Assembly (NCBI GenBank): GCA_018333635.1
Contig: JAGXTL010000003.1
Location: 1 to 64,000, forward strand
Direction of reading: 5' to 3'
From: Dethiobacter sp.
GTDB taxonomy: Bacteria > Bacillota > Dethiobacteria > Dethiobacterales > Dethiobacteraceae
Length of the DNA stretch: 64,000 nt
Part shown: one piece after another, positions 34,967 to 44,076 of the stretch
How the letters are laid out: the number at the start of each line of letters is the position of its first letter
How positions within the stretch are numbered: the stretch's first letter is position 1
Program-made: the position numbers and the translations under genes
Notes under the pieces: generated by a model
What the model saw: only the letters and a program-made list of their open reading frames with translations
The model's database searches: none
What the model was told of the DNA's origin: nothing

Positions 34967-35923
34967 ATGAAGAAGTTTTCGCAAACAAGAGTTGCAGTAT
35001 TATTGGTGCTTGCTTTTCTGTCAGTCGGGTTTTTGAGTGGGTGTGGCGGAGGTAACCAAGTTCAGCCGCCTGCCGGGAACAACAATGTGACTCCGGATCC
35101 GGCAGGAGAAATGCCAAGCGGTTCTTATCAAATCAAAGGTTCTGATAGTGAAGTAAATGTGGTGCAATCTCTTGTGGAAGCATTTTATGAGATAAATCCC
35201 AATGTGGAATTTTCTGTAACCGGTGGCGGTTCCGGCGTTGGTATTTCCGCCTTGACTGCGGGTGAGATTGATGTGGCAAACTCGTCCCGGCCTATGAGCG
35301 ATTCAGAAATTGAGAGCGCCAGAGCTAATGGCGTGGAGCCGATTCCGATCGTTTTTGCAATGGATGGTCTGGCTGTGATTATCCATGCCGACAATCAGGT
35401 AGAGAATTTGACTGTGGAGCAGGTCGGAAAAATCTTTGCCGGTGAAATCACTAACTGGAGTGAAGTTGGTGGTGCAGATTCGCCTATCTCTCTTTATGGA
35501 CGGCAGAGCAACTCCGGCACATATGTCTTTTTTAGAGAGCGTGTTGTCAAAGGCGATTATTCCCCGGCAAAGAAAAACATGAACGGCAATTCACAAATAG
35601 TGGAAGGTGTTCGCGCCGACGTAAGCGGCATTGGCTATGTTGCTATGGGTTTCATTCAGGGAACCACCGGTATTAAGGCAGTAGGCTTGGCTGAAACGGC
35701 TGCAGGTCCCTTTGTAACACCAACTGAACTTGACAGGGTAAAAGCAGGTGAGTATGTATTGACACGTCCGCTTTACCAGTATTATGGCGGCCAGCCTACA
35801 GGTGCGTTGTTACAGTTTCTCGAGTTTGTTTTAAGCGCAGAAGGGCAGCTTATTATTGAAGAAGCAGGATTTCTGCCTGCCACAGCAGAATTTATGCAAG
35901 AGAACCGAGCCTATCTGAACTAA
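34967..35923 (+). CDS. pstS: Phosphate ABC transporter substrate-binding lipoprotein
   Basis: Captures phosphate outside the membrane for PstCAB. The 318-aa precursor has a signal peptide ending in lipobox LSGCG, a low-complexity linker, then the PBP domain: IKGSDSEVNVVQSLVEAFYE, VTGGGSGVGI, and GRQSNSGTYVFFRE, which contact phosphate. The ATG has GAAGGAGAAATGAG upstream. It is first in the pst-pho operon and lies behind PhoP-box-like sequences. Confidence 0.95.
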   Translation: MKKFSQTRVAVLLVLAFLSVGFLSGCGGGNQVQPPAGNNNVTPDPAGEMPSGSYQIKGSDSEVNVVQSLVEAFYEINPNVEFSVTGGGSGVGISALTAGEIDVANSSRPMSDSEIESARANGVEPIPIVFAMDGLAVIIHADNQVENLTVEQVGKIFAGEITNWSEVGGADSPISLYGRQSNSGTYVFFRERVVKGDYSPAKKNMNGNSQIVEGVRADVSGIGYVAMGFIQGTTGIKAVGLAETAAGPFVTPTELDRVKAGEYVLTRPLYQYYGGQPTGALLQFLEFVLSAEGQLIIEEAGFLPATAEFMQENRAYLN

Positions 35924-35996
35924 GCCGGAGTTTGCTTATTCCTTCCCTTGCTCTTTGGGGCGTTTTGGAAGAAAGTTCGGCTGTTGAGTTTTGTTT

Positions 35997-36020
35997 AAGG
36001 GAGCCGTATCCGGCTCTCTT
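35997..36020 (+). terminator. Attenuator-like hairpin between pstS and pstC
   Basis: 10-bp stem with one G-U pair and TATC loop, 74 bp after the pstS stop. There is no long T-tract. It probably makes pstS mRNA more abundant or stable than the downstream genes, a usual arrangement in pst operons. Confidence 0.6.
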
Positions 36021-36054
36021 TCCCCATGTATTAAAGCAGAAAGGGGGTTTATTT

Positions 36055-36936
36055 CTGAATAGAAAGCTTGAAACTGCCATAGCGTATTTTTTTACGTTAA
36101 ATGGAGCATTTGTTATCTTTATTTTAGTTGGAATCTTCGCTTTGCTACTGAGCAGCAGTTTTGCCGCCTGGCAGGATGTGGGCTTCATCAGTTTTCTCAC
36201 CGATCGGGTTTGGAATCCGTCTGGATTTGTAGCCTCACACTTTGGGATTTTTACAAAGATTGTGGGAACGCTGATGGTTACAGCCGGAGCGATGTTATTT
36301 GCCGTGCCTCTTGGTATTGCAACGGCTGCATATCTCGCTGAGGTGGCCTCTTCTTGGGAACGAGAAATTGTCAAGCCAGTGATTGAACTATTGGCAGCAG
36401 TGCCGTCAGTTGTCCTCGGTTTTTTTGGAATCGTTGTTTTCTCACCGTTGCTGGCCAGAATATTCAATTTGCCAAACGGCTTAAACGCTTTAAACGGTTC
36501 TATTCTGCTGGGGTTGATGTCATTGCCAACAATTATCAGTATTGCTGAGGATGCGCTGACTGCTGTGCCTAAAGAGTATAAAGAGGCATCCCTTGCGTTG
36601 GGTGCCACTCGTTGGCAAACTTTATCCCGGGTCATTATTCCGGCTGCCGGTTCCGGCGTCACTGCCGCCATCATGCTTGGTATCGGGCGATCTTTAGGAG
36701 AAACAATGACGGTGATTATGGCCACCGGTAATGCACTGCAGTTTCCCAGCGACTTTTTCTCTTCTGTGCGGACTATGACGGCTACTATTGCCATTGAGCT
36801 AGGCGAAGTTCCGGCAGATACTACTCACTACTACTCGCTGTTTGCCATTGGCTTTGTCCTTTTCAGCATGACCTTTTTGGTCAGCCTTTTGGCAGATATT
36901 TTCCTGCATCGGGCAGGTGAGGTGAAAAAACTATGA
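36055..36936 (+). CDS. pstC: Phosphate ABC transporter permease PstC
   Basis: Membrane subunit with about six transmembrane segments. The EAA-type loop reads KEYKEASLALGATRWQT, and LLAAVPSVVLGFFGIVVF is typical of PstC. The protein proper begins NRKLETAIAYFFT. Upstream in frame there is no ATG, GTG or TTG with a ribosome site nearby, but CTG at 36055 is seven bases after AAAGGGGG, giving 293 aa. An extended reading from TTG at 35932 would cross the hairpin and adds a sequence unlike a membrane protein N-terminus. It ends in a 4-bp overlap with pstA. Confidence 0.88.
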   Translation: MNRKLETAIAYFFTLNGAFVIFILVGIFALLLSSSFAAWQDVGFISFLTDRVWNPSGFVASHFGIFTKIVGTLMVTAGAMLFAVPLGIATAAYLAEVASSWEREIVKPVIELLAAVPSVVLGFFGIVVFSPLLARIFNLPNGLNALNGSILLGLMSLPTIISIAEDALTAVPKEYKEASLALGATRWQTLSRVIIPAAGSGVTAAIMLGIGRSLGETMTVIMATGNALQFPSDFFSSVRTMTATIAIELGEVPADTTHYYSLFAIGFVLFSMTFLVSLLADIFLHRAGEVKKL

Positions 36937-37847
36937 GAAAACTTCAACTGTTTTCTGCTCATGGCGGACTTGAGACTGACGACTTGCGTCGCAAAGGGCA
37001 TCCTTCGTTAGTTGAAGGAATAGCTTTTGCTTTATTAAGATTGTCGATGCTCTTGGTGATTGCCGCCATATTTTTTATTTTCTTCGATATTTTCAGTAAG
37101 GGTATCGGCATTATAAGCTGGGAGTTTATCACTGCCATGCCGCGGCGGGGTATGACAGAAGGCGGTATTTGGCCTGCTGTGCTCGGGACAGTTTATATTA
37201 CCTTAATTACGGCGGCAGCATCTGTTCCGGTTGGTGTTTTTGCCGCCATCTATCTTAATGAGTATGCCAGGAAAAATATCTTTACAAGAATTATTCGTCT
37301 TTCCATTCGCAACTTGGCCGGTGTGCCTTCCATTGTGTACGGTCTTTTTGGGGTGGCTTTGTTTGTTCGCGCGTTGGAACTTGGTACAAGCCTTCTCTCG
37401 GCAGGCTTGACGCTCGGTCTCTTAACTCTGCCGGTTACAATTACGGCTTCTGAGGAAGCACTGAAAGCTGTGCCGGATTCGTTTCGGGAGGGGGCGCTGG
37501 CACTCGGAGCTACAAAGTGGCAAGCAATCCGTACAAATGTTATTCCTTCAGCACTACCAGGTATTATCACCGGGATGATTCTCGGCATTTCCAGAGCTGC
37601 GGGGGAGACGGCTCCAATTCTCTTCACAGGAGCCGCTTTCTATCTGGCAAGCCTGCCCAGCTCTCTTTCTTCAAGATTTATGGCCTTACCATATCACTTG
37701 TTTATTATGTCCACCCAGCATCACAGTATTGAAAAAGTCAGGCCTATCGCGTATGGGACTGCCTTGGTGCTAATTGGGTTGGTGGTGACAATGAATATGT
37801 CTGCTATAATATTGCGTGCTCATTACCGTAAGAAAATGAGGGGTTAG
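36933..37847 (+). CDS. pstA: Phosphate ABC transporter permease PstA
   Basis: 304-aa membrane partner of PstC. A ~25-residue polar N-terminus precedes six hydrophobic segments. RNLAGVPSIVYGLFGVALFV and the EAA loop PDSFREGALALGATKWQ are the family motifs. The ATGA overlap with pstC shows coupling. Confidence 0.94.
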   Translation: MRKLQLFSAHGGLETDDLRRKGHPSLVEGIAFALLRLSMLLVIAAIFFIFFDIFSKGIGIISWEFITAMPRRGMTEGGIWPAVLGTVYITLITAAASVPVGVFAAIYLNEYARKNIFTRIIRLSIRNLAGVPSIVYGLFGVALFVRALELGTSLLSAGLTLGLLTLPVTITASEEALKAVPDSFREGALALGATKWQAIRTNVIPSALPGIITGMILGISRAAGETAPILFTGAAFYLASLPSSLSSRFMALPYHLFIMSTQHHSIEKVRPIAYGTALVLIGLVVTMNMSAIILRAHYRKKMRG

Positions 37848-37856
37848 GAGGTTGTT

Positions 37857-38618
37857 ATGGAAACTAGTTCAGTGATTCAGGTGAAAAAGCTGAATCTTTA
37901 CTATGGCAAGTTTCAGGCTCTAAAAGATGTCAATATGGAAATCGGCAAGCAGGAGGTGACAGCGCTCATCGGTCCCTCGGGCTGTGGCAAATCCACGTTT
38001 TTGCGTACACTTAACCGCTTAAACGACTTGATTGACAGTGTGCAAATTGAGGGCGACGTTTCGATTGACGGCAATAATATCTACGATAAATCCTGTGACG
38101 TGGTAGCACTTCGTAAAAAAGTTGGCATGGTTTTTCAAAAGCCAAATCCTTTTCCTAAAACAATTTATGAAAATGTTGCCTACGGGCCGCGAGTTCATGG
38201 GGTTAAAGAGAGAAAAAAACTTAATGCGATCGTAGAAAAGAGTTTGCGGGAAGCGGCGCTCTGGGAAGAAGTAAAAGATGACTTGAGCCGCTCTGCGCTG
38301 CGACTTTCCGGTGGGCAGCAGCAGCGTTTATGCATTGCCAGAGTTCTGGCGGTGGGGCCTGATGTGGTCTTGATGGATGAACCTACATCTGCTCTTGACC
38401 CTATTGCTACTCAAAAAATTGAGGATTTAATCCGGGAATTGAAGGAGAAATTCACTATTGTCATCGTCACCCATAATATGCAGCAGGCAGCTCGGGTTTC
38501 CGACAGCACGGCGTTTTTTCTCAACGGGGAAGTGCTGGAGATGGGACAGACGGAGATTATGTTTACCCGCCCACTGGATCAGCGCACAGAAGATTATATT
38601 ACCGGTAAATTCGGTTAG
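37857..38618 (+). CDS. pstB: Phosphate ABC transporter ATPase PstB
   Basis: 253-aa ABC ATPase energising phosphate uptake. Walker [10 protein letters not shown], the PstB-type Q-loop [20 protein letters not shown], signature LSGGQQQRL, Walker [14 protein letters not shown], and the switch His in VTHNM. The ATG follows GGGGTTAGGAGG. Confidence 0.96.
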   Translation: METSSVIQVKKLNLYYGKFQALKDVNMEIGKQEVTALIGPSGCGKSTFLRTLNRLNDLIDSVQIEGDVSIDGNNIYDKSCDVVALRKKVGMVFQKPNPFPKTIYENVAYGPRVHGVKERKKLNAIVEKSLREAALWEEVKDDLSRSALRLSGGQQQRLCIARVLAVGPDVVLMDEPTSALDPIATQKIEDLIRELKEKFTIVIVTHNMQQAARVSDSTAFFLNGEVLEMGQTEIMFTRPLDQRTEDYITGKFG

Positions 38619-38636
38619 AAGAAAGGAATGGGCTAG

Positions 38637-39296
38637 ATGATTCAACGCAGTGAATATCAGAAGTCACTGGAAGAGTTGCAACAGGATATTTTGCAAATGG
38701 GTGGTTTGGTAGAAGAAAACATTTCTCGAGCAGTGGATTCTTTGGCAAAACAAGATTTAGAGTCAGCGGAAAAAGTTTTCGCCGTTGAAGAAGAAATTGA
38801 TAAAATGGAACGAAAAATTGAGGAAACCTGTTTGCGTTTAATCGCTACTCAGCAACCCATGGCTAAAGATTTACGTAAAATTGCTTCTGCCTTCAAAATT
38901 ATTACTGATTTGGAGCGGATGGGAGATTATTCGGTAGATATAGCAAAAGTTACAAAAAGAATTGGGAAAGATAAACTGATCAAACCGCTGATAGATATAC
39001 CTCAGATGGCTCGCATTGTCCAGGAAATGGCCAAAAATTCCCTTGACGCCTATGTCGCAGAAGATGTAGAACTGGCTAAAGCTGTAGGCAGAGATGATGA
39101 TCGGGTTGACGCTTATCACAAACAGATTTTTAGGGAATTACTGGTGTTAATGATGGAAAATCCACGGACAATTACTCAAGCAACTAATTTGCTCTTCGTC
39201 AGCCGTTCTTTAGAACGCATTGCTGACCATGCCACAAACATCAGCGAAAGCGTTATCTATCTGGTAAGTGGCAAACGAATTGATTTGAATGAATAA
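38637..39296 (+). CDS. phoU: Phosphate transport regulator PhoU
   Basis: 219-aa helical protein with two PhoU repeats. Each has the E-x-x-x-D metal motif (EEEIDKMERKIEE, GRDDDRVDAYHKQ) and the FKIITDLERMGDYSVDIA and SLERIADHATNISE halves. It links transporter state to the PhoR kinase. 18 bp after pstB, same operon. Confidence 0.95.
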   Translation: MIQRSEYQKSLEELQQDILQMGGLVEENISRAVDSLAKQDLESAEKVFAVEEEIDKMERKIEETCLRLIATQQPMAKDLRKIASAFKIITDLERMGDYSVDIAKVTKRIGKDKLIKPLIDIPQMARIVQEMAKNSLDAYVAEDVELAKAVGRDDDRVDAYHKQIFRELLVLMMENPRTITQATNLLFVSRSLERIADHATNISESVIYLVSGKRIDLNE

Positions 39297-39352
39297 AATC
39301 AAAGAGAATAGTGTCACGCCGCTGCAGTAAAGTTTAAAAAGAGGTGGTCTAT

Positions 39353-40060
39353 TTGGCACGTATTCTGGTTATTGATGACGAAGAAACTATTGTTGAATTA
39401 ATCGTTTTTAATCTTGAAAAGGAAGGCTTTATTGTCGATACTGCCACCGACGGACAAGAGGCCCTGGTAAAAATAACAGCTAAGAAGCCTGATCTGATAG
39501 TGCTTGACTGGATGCTGCCCGGCTTAGACGGCCTAGATCTCTGCCGCATAATTCGCCATAATCCCGATACGGCAGATATTCCAGTGATTATGCTGACAGC
39601 ACGGGGCGAAGAAGTAGACAGGATTCTTGGCTTAGAGCTTGGAGCCTCTGATTATGTTACTAAACCTTTTTCGCCGCGGGAACTGGCAGCCAGGGTAAAG
39701 GCTCAGCTACGAGCAAGACAGATAAAACCTGCCCCGCAGGAAGAAAAGCGACGCATTGTCAGACAAGGCAGCTTGTCTCTCGATTTGGATCGTTACTTGG
39801 CACAAAAGAACGGCAAGACACTTGATTTGCCGCCTAAAGAATTTGAGCTGCTTTTTTTGCTGATCTCCCATCCCGGCCGGGTATTTCGACGTGAAGATAT
39901 CTTAAATAAAGTCTGGGGATATGATTGCCCTGCCGATACCAGAACTGTTGATGTGCATATTCGTTATTTGCGCCAGAAGGTGGAGGAAGACGCTCACAAT
40001 CCTGCTTTGCTGCTGACGGTGCGTGGCATAGGCTACAAATTCAAGGAGCCGGATCGATGA
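39353..40060 (+). CDS. phoP: Phosphate response regulator PhoP (OmpR family)
   Basis: 235-aa DNA-binding regulator. Receiver domain with acidic pair DDEE, phospho-acceptor Asp52 in VLDWMLPG, Thr in MLTAR and Lys in VTKPFSPREL. The C-terminal winged helix ends VDVHIRYLRQKVEED and GIGYKF. TTG at 39353 is six bases after GAGGTGG; GTG at 39344 lies inside that site. It overlaps phoR by 4 bp. Likely binds the boxes upstream of pstS. Confidence 0.93.
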   Translation: MARILVIDDEETIVELIVFNLEKEGFIVDTATDGQEALVKITAKKPDLIVLDWMLPGLDGLDLCRIIRHNPDTADIPVIMLTARGEEVDRILGLELGASDYVTKPFSPRELAARVKAQLRARQIKPAPQEEKRRIVRQGSLSLDLDRYLAQKNGKTLDLPPKEFELLFLLISHPGRVFRREDILNKVWGYDCPADTRTVDVHIRYLRQKVEEDAHNPALLLTVRGIGYKFKEPDR

Positions 40061-41841
40061 AAACTATAAGTGCCAAATTATTTGCCACTTATGGTTTGCT
40101 GTTTTTGTTAGCCGTCATGCTAATGAGTGCGGCCACGATTCTTTTTTTTCGCACTTTTTACTTAGATGATTTACGCGCTCGCTTGTCAGATCAAGCTCGG
40201 GTAAGCGGGGAGCTTCTGCTGCCGCTGCTGCTCGATTATCCTGATATCGAGCTTGATAAAATTGATGAGATGATTAACAGACTGGGAAGACAGACTAGCA
40301 CTCAAATTACACTTATTGCTCCTAATGGGGTAGTACTAAGCGATTCTGCGCGTGAAGTCCCATTGCTTGATAATTATCTCTTGTTGCCTGAAATTCTTGC
40401 TGCCCGCGATAACCGTGTCGGAAGTTTTGTCCGTCTCTCCCCTGTTGCAGGCACAGAAGTACTCAATATCGCCGTTTCCCTGGTGAGTGACGGCCAGCGC
40501 TTCGCTTTTCTGCGCTTAGCTCTGCCCCTGACAGAGTTAAACAATGCTATCCGTCGGATTCAGAGCGGACTGCTGGCAGGGCTGCTCTTAGCATTGCTTC
40601 TGCTGTTTGGGATTAGCTTAAAGATTTCCTTTGGGCTGACGTCGCCACTGGCGCAAATGATGGATGTGATTAGGCAAATTGGCGGAGGCAACTTAAATAG
40701 CAGAATATATTTTAATAACAAAAGCGAAATCGGTCAGCTCGCCGATACGATAAACAGAATGGCTGATTCACTGCAGGTTATAGTTAATCAGGCCATGGAA
40801 AAGAAAGACCAGCTGGAAGCTATTCTGGCCACGATGGTTGAAGGGGTAATTGTTTTTGACTGTGATATCAGGGCGGTGATGGCTAACCCTGCTGCCGAAG
40901 AGATGCTGGGGCTGCAAAAAGATACTTGGCGCGGACGCCGTGACCTGGAAATTATTCGCAGTGCTGAACTGCATGAGAAAATATCGACAGTCAGCAGAGA
41001 AAAAATTTTTTTAGAACATGAAATGAGCACCTTCTTTCCGGATAAGAAAGTGCTCAGTATCTCTTTGATGCCTCTGCGTGCGGAGATTGTCAAAAAAGCC
41101 GGCGTCTTAACTGTGATCCACGATATTACGCGGCTACGACGGTTAGAAGACATGCGGGCAGATTTTGCTGCTAACGTATCACATGAACTGCGCACCCCGC
41201 TTACTGCCATTCGTGGTTTTGCGGAAACTTTGTTAGATGGCGCGTATAGCCAGCCGGAATCGGCACTTCGTTTTGCACGGATCATCCATAACGAGGCTGA
41301 GCGTTTATCCGAGCTGATTGAAGACGTGCTGAAGCTTTCTAAAATTGAAAGCGGGCGGGTAGCCATTGCCAAAGAAGCGGTAGATGTGTCGGAGTTAGTG
41401 CGGGAAGTGATGGGACGCCTGCAAGAAAGAATGAAAAAGCATCTGATTAAAATTGATATCCCGGCGGGCTTGCCGCCCATCCAGGGAGATAGAGGTTTGT
41501 TGGCTCAGGCGCTTGATAATTTATTAGATAATGCGGCAAAGTATACTCAATTACAAGGACTCATAGCCGTCAGTGCCAAACAGCAGGACGGGAAAGTATT
41601 TCTTTCGGTCAGAGATAATGGGATTGGGATCCCGGAGGAAGCAAAGGAGAGAATTTTTGAACGGTTTTATCGTGTTGATCGTGCTCGAACTCGCCGGTTT
41701 GGTGGTACAGGCCTGGGACTTGCCATTGTTAAGCATATTGTGGAAGTCCATAAAGGCGGCTTGCAGTTAAATAGTATCGAGGGAAAGGGAACAGAGGTCA
41801 TTATCTCTCTGCCGATAATGGAGAAAGTTGAAAAAGAATAG
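40057..41841 (+). CDS. phoR: Phosphate sensor histidine kinase PhoR
   Basis: 594-aa membrane kinase. Two transmembrane segments (about residues 10-32 and 168-190) flank an extracytoplasmic region. A HAMP domain, then a PAS domain (about 255-360) follow. The dimerisation domain has His376 in VSHELRTPLTAIRG. The ATPase domain has the N box NLLDNAAKY, DNGIGIP and GGTGLGLAIVKH. Domain order and operon position match PhoR. Its stop codon lies inside a long terminator stem shared with the opposing rubredoxin gene. Confidence 0.94.
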   Translation: MKTISAKLFATYGLLFLLAVMLMSAATILFFRTFYLDDLRARLSDQARVSGELLLPLLLDYPDIELDKIDEMINRLGRQTSTQITLIAPNGVVLSDSAREVPLLDNYLLLPEILAARDNRVGSFVRLSPVAGTEVLNIAVSLVSDGQRFAFLRLALPLTELNNAIRRIQSGLLAGLLLALLLLFGISLKISFGLTSPLAQMMDVIRQIGGGNLNSRIYFNNKSEIGQLADTINRMADSLQVIVNQAMEKKDQLEAILATMVEGVIVFDCDIRAVMANPAAEEMLGLQKDTWRGRRDLEIIRSAELHEKISTVSREKIFLEHEMSTFFPDKKVLSISLMPLRAEIVKKAGVLTVIHDITRLRRLEDMRADFAANVSHELRTPLTAIRGFAETLLDGAYSQPESALRFARIIHNEAERLSELIEDVLKLSKIESGRVAIAKEAVDVSELVREVMGRLQERMKKHLIKIDIPAGLPPIQGDRGLLAQALDNLLDNAAKYTQLQGLIAVSAKQQDGKVFLSVRDNGIGIPEEAKERIFERFYRVDRARTRRFGGTGLGLAIVKHIVEVHKGGLQLNSIEGKGTEVIISLPIMEKVEKE

Positions 41842-41867
41842 CAGCCCCACGGGCTGCTATTCTTTTT
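41831..41867. terminator. Bidirectional terminator shared by phoR and rubredoxin
   Basis: A perfect 17-bp stem (41831-41847 with 41851-41867) with a CAC loop and A/T tracts at both outer ends. It contains the phoR stop (41839-41841) and the rubredoxin stop (41859-41857). Confidence 0.93.
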
Positions 41868-42015
41868 CAAACATATCTTTGCCTACACCGCATTCAGGGC
41901 ATTCCCAGTCATCTGGCAATTCAGCAAAAGATGTGCCGGGAAGTACACCGTTGTCCGGGTCACCTTCCTCCGGGTTATAAACATAGCCGCATACCGTGCA
42001 AACCCACTTTTCCAA
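41857..42015 (-). CDS. Rubredoxin
   Basis: 52-aa iron-sulfur electron carrier. Cys ligands are in [20 protein letters not shown] and CPECGVGKD (two C-x2-C pairs), with the conserved aromatic and Pro-Gly positions between. It transfers electrons to oxygen- or superoxide-reducing enzymes and other anaerobic partners. The start is TTG at 42015, seven bases after AAGGAGGG. A longer open frame over the same DNA (41883-42071) is a shadow. Confidence 0.95.
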   Translation of the reverse strand: MEKWVCTVCGYVYNPEEGDPDNGVLPGTSFAELPDDWECPECGVGKDMFEKE

Positions 42016-42069
42016 AAAATATCCCTCCTTAAATTATAAGGCAATGGCAGGCTGTTGCCTGCCTTCATC

Positions 42070-42158
42070 ATACAATATGCCCCAATGATTTACAATAAAT
42101 GAAATCTAAAGAGTGGTTCATCTAGAAGTCGTGCGGCTTTTCAATAGGGAAATTTTAA
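42070..42158 (+). repeat. 89-bp direct repeat, left copy
   Basis: Starts ATACAATATGCCCC and ends GGGAAATTTTAA. It is nearly identical to 42805-42894 (about ten differences by eye). The pair brackets the toxin-antitoxin module. Confidence 0.92.
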
Positions 42159-42178
42159 CAATCTTAAGCAGTAATGTT

Positions 42179-42207
42179 TTGACTCCTAAACGTTATAATG
42201 CTATAAT
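42179..42207 (+). promoter_or_regulatory. SigmaA-type promoter of the toxin-antitoxin operon
   Basis: TTGACT at 42179-42184 and TATAAT at 42202-42207 with a 17-bp spacer. A second TATAAT lies at 42194. Confidence 0.75.
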
Positions 42208-42230
42208 GGATGTCAAGAGGTGATTTTTTA

Positions 42231-42464
42231 ATGAGTGAAGCCACCAAGCGTTCCACAGTGTATTTCAAGCCTGAAATTTACAGCGCTTTGCGGTTGAAAG
42301 CAGCTGTAACGAACCGCTCCTTATCAGAACTGGTAAATGAGGCTGTGCGGTATACCCTCCGTGAGGACGAGGAGGATTTGGCCGCTTTCGAAGAGCGGGT
42401 AGCCGAGCCAACCATAAGTTACGAAGCGCTGCTTAAGAAACTTAGAGCCGATGGCAAACTTTGA
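42231..42464 (+). CDS. Ribbon-helix-helix antitoxin
   Basis: 77-aa protein. RSTVYFKPEIYSALRLKAA followed by RSLSELVNEAVRYTL is a CopG/Arc ribbon-helix-helix DNA-binding domain. The acidic C-terminal tail (FEERVAEPTISYEALLKKL) would wrap the toxin. ATG at 42231 has AAGAGGTGAT upstream. It overlaps the toxin gene by 14 bp and probably autoregulates the operon. Confidence 0.87.
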   Translation: MSEATKRSTVYFKPEIYSALRLKAAVTNRSLSELVNEAVRYTLREDEEDLAAFEERVAEPTISYEALLKKLRADGKL

Positions 42465-42714
42465 GATTCGCTTTAAGGAGTCGGTGTCCAAGGATCTCCG
42501 GCACTTGCCGAATAAAGATGTCAAAAGAATCCTTCAGCGTATTGAAGCGTTGCGTAACGACCCACGACCTGCCGGTTGTGATAAACTCTCGACCCAGGAG
42601 CGATACCGTGTGCGTCAGGGAGTCTATCGTATAATTTATGAGGTCAGGGATAATGAACTTGTCGTTATTGTGGTCAAGGTCGGTCATAGACGGGAAGTTT
42701 ATAATAGGGGCTAA
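42451..42714 (+). CDS. RelE/ParE-family toxin
   Basis: 87-aa protein. IRFKESVSKDLRHLP, then RILQRIEALRNDPRPAGCDKL, YRVRQGVYRIIYEV and VVIVVKVGHRREVY are the RelE/ParE fold with the basic C-terminal strand. RelE-type members cut mRNA at the ribosome and ParE-type inhibit gyrase; the sequence looks closer to RelE (YRIIYEV and the H-R-R end). Paired with the RHH antitoxin in one operon. Confidence 0.88.
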   Translation: MANFEIRFKESVSKDLRHLPNKDVKRILQRIEALRNDPRPAGCDKLSTQERYRVRQGVYRIIYEVRDNELVVIVVKVGHRREVYNRG

Positions 42715-42804
42715 TCCAACACCGATTCACAAAACTATATAGTTCCCGTGATTAAAGAGTTTATGCGACTTACCAGTTCACATAAGCCCTTTTTTTTTTA
42801 CTAT

Positions 42805-42894
42805 ATACAATATGCCCCAATGATTTACAATAAAAGAAATCTAAAGAGTTGTTGCATCTAAAAGTGGTGCGGCTTTTCAATAGGGAAATTTTAA
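42805..42894 (+). repeat. 90-bp direct repeat, right copy, with HD-GYP promoter
   Basis: Second copy of the 42070-42158 repeat. Its TTTTCA (42874-42879) forms a -35 with a TATAAT at 42897-42902 (17-bp spacer), likely driving the HD-GYP gene. In the left copy about 40 bp separate the repeat from the matching GCTATAATG. Confidence 0.85.
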
Positions 42895-42936
42895 GCTATA
42901 ATGAAAGCATTAGACTGAAGGAGAATAAGGAGTGCC

Positions 42937-44076
42937 GTGCGTAAAATACCCGTTTCTTTATTGCATCCCGGGATGGTGTTGTATCGACCGGTTTATGGGC
43001 CGGACGGGCAATTATGGCTAAACGCCGGGGTTGAACTGAAAAGTAATTATATCAACAGTTTGTGGCGTGCAGGAATTTCTTTTGTATTTATTAGTGACCC
43101 ATATTTAAGTGATGTAGTGGTGAGTGAGGTGGTTTCGGAAGAAACGCGCCGCGAAGCAGTAAAAACGGTTAAAGAAACGCTGCAAATTGCCAAACTTCCC
43201 AAACGTAACAGCCTTTTGCTTGACAGGCGTTTCTCTTCCATAGTTGAAAAGCTTGTTAGCGAAGTGCTGGCCAATAAAGATGTTGTCATAAATCTGGCAG
43301 ATATCCGTGATGTTGATGATTATACATTCTTTCATTCCGTAAATGTTTGTGTATTGTCTCTCTTGAATGCTGCGGATTTAGATCTCTCCAAAGCACGGCT
43401 GGAAGAATTGGGAGCGGGTGCCCTGCTTCATGATTTAGGTAAAATCTGGATTAGTGAATTCACTTTAAAGAAGAAAGGTAGCCTAACCCCTGAAGAATAT
43501 TACGAAGTCAAAAAACATCCCACTTTCGGCTTTGAGATTTTAACCAGTCAAGCTAACTTTTCTCCTAACAGTGCCAAAATTGTGGTGCAGCATCATGAGC
43601 GTTGTGACGGCAGCGGTTACCCTCATAATCTTGAAAAAGACGATATTCACTCTTACGCGCGTCTGGTAATGATTGTGGATGTCTATGACGCACTTACGGC
43701 CGACCGTCCCTATCGACTGGGGATGAAGCCCCATCAGGCGATTGAAATAATAACTGATTGTGCTGAATCATATGACTGCTCGCTGCTTACTTCATTCTTG
43801 AAACACATCGCACCTTTCCCGGTAGGTACGGCTCTTCGTTTCAGTAATGGTTATCTGGGAATAGTGATCGAAAACCGCAAAGAAACACCTTTGCGGCCAG
43901 TTGTACGGATTTTTAAGAATGGTGACGGATTCCAGTACCGAGAGCCATTTGATTTGGATTTGTCGGACAAGTCCAATTTGCAAATAAATGAGGTATTAAG
44001 CGATGCGGAAAGCGAGCAGGAGTTACCAGTAATGACAAAATATAGAAAGGGAGTGATTAAATGGCAACCAAAGTAG
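42937..44076 (+). CDS. HD-GYP domain protein, probable cyclic-di-GMP phosphodiesterase
   Basis: 379-aa protein. An N-terminal ~110-residue domain starting [16 protein letters not shown] precedes the HD-GYP domain: [11 protein letters not shown], the HD pair in [25 protein letters not shown] with the GYP loop, and [14 protein letters not shown]. All metal-binding His/Asp residues are kept, so it should hydrolyse c-di-GMP. GTG at 42937 follows AAGGAG. The last codons overlap the desulforedoxin gene by 16 bp. Confidence 0.92.
   Translation: MRKIPVSLLHPGMVLYRPVYGPDGQLWLNAGVELKSNYINSLWRAGISFVFISDPYLSDVVVSEVVSEETRREAVKTVKETLQIAKLPKRNSLLLDRRFSSIVEKLVSEVLANKDVVINLADIRDVDDYTFFHSVNVCVLSLLNAADLDLSKARLEELGAGALLHDLGKIWISEFTLKKKGSLTPEEYYEVKKHPTFGFEILTSQANFSPNSAKIVVQHHERCDGSGYPHNLEKDDIHSYARLVMIVDVYDALTADRPYRLGMKPHQAIEIITDCAESYDCSLLTSFLKHIAPFPVGTALRFSNGYLGIVIENRKETPLRPVVRIFKNGDGFQYREPFDLDLSDKSNLQINEVLSDAESEQELPVMTKYRKGVIKWQPK

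Noticed and set aside
41883-42071. 62-aa minus-strand frame over the rubredoxin region
   Set aside because: Shadow; the neighbouring frame encodes a perfect rubredoxin with a ribosome site.
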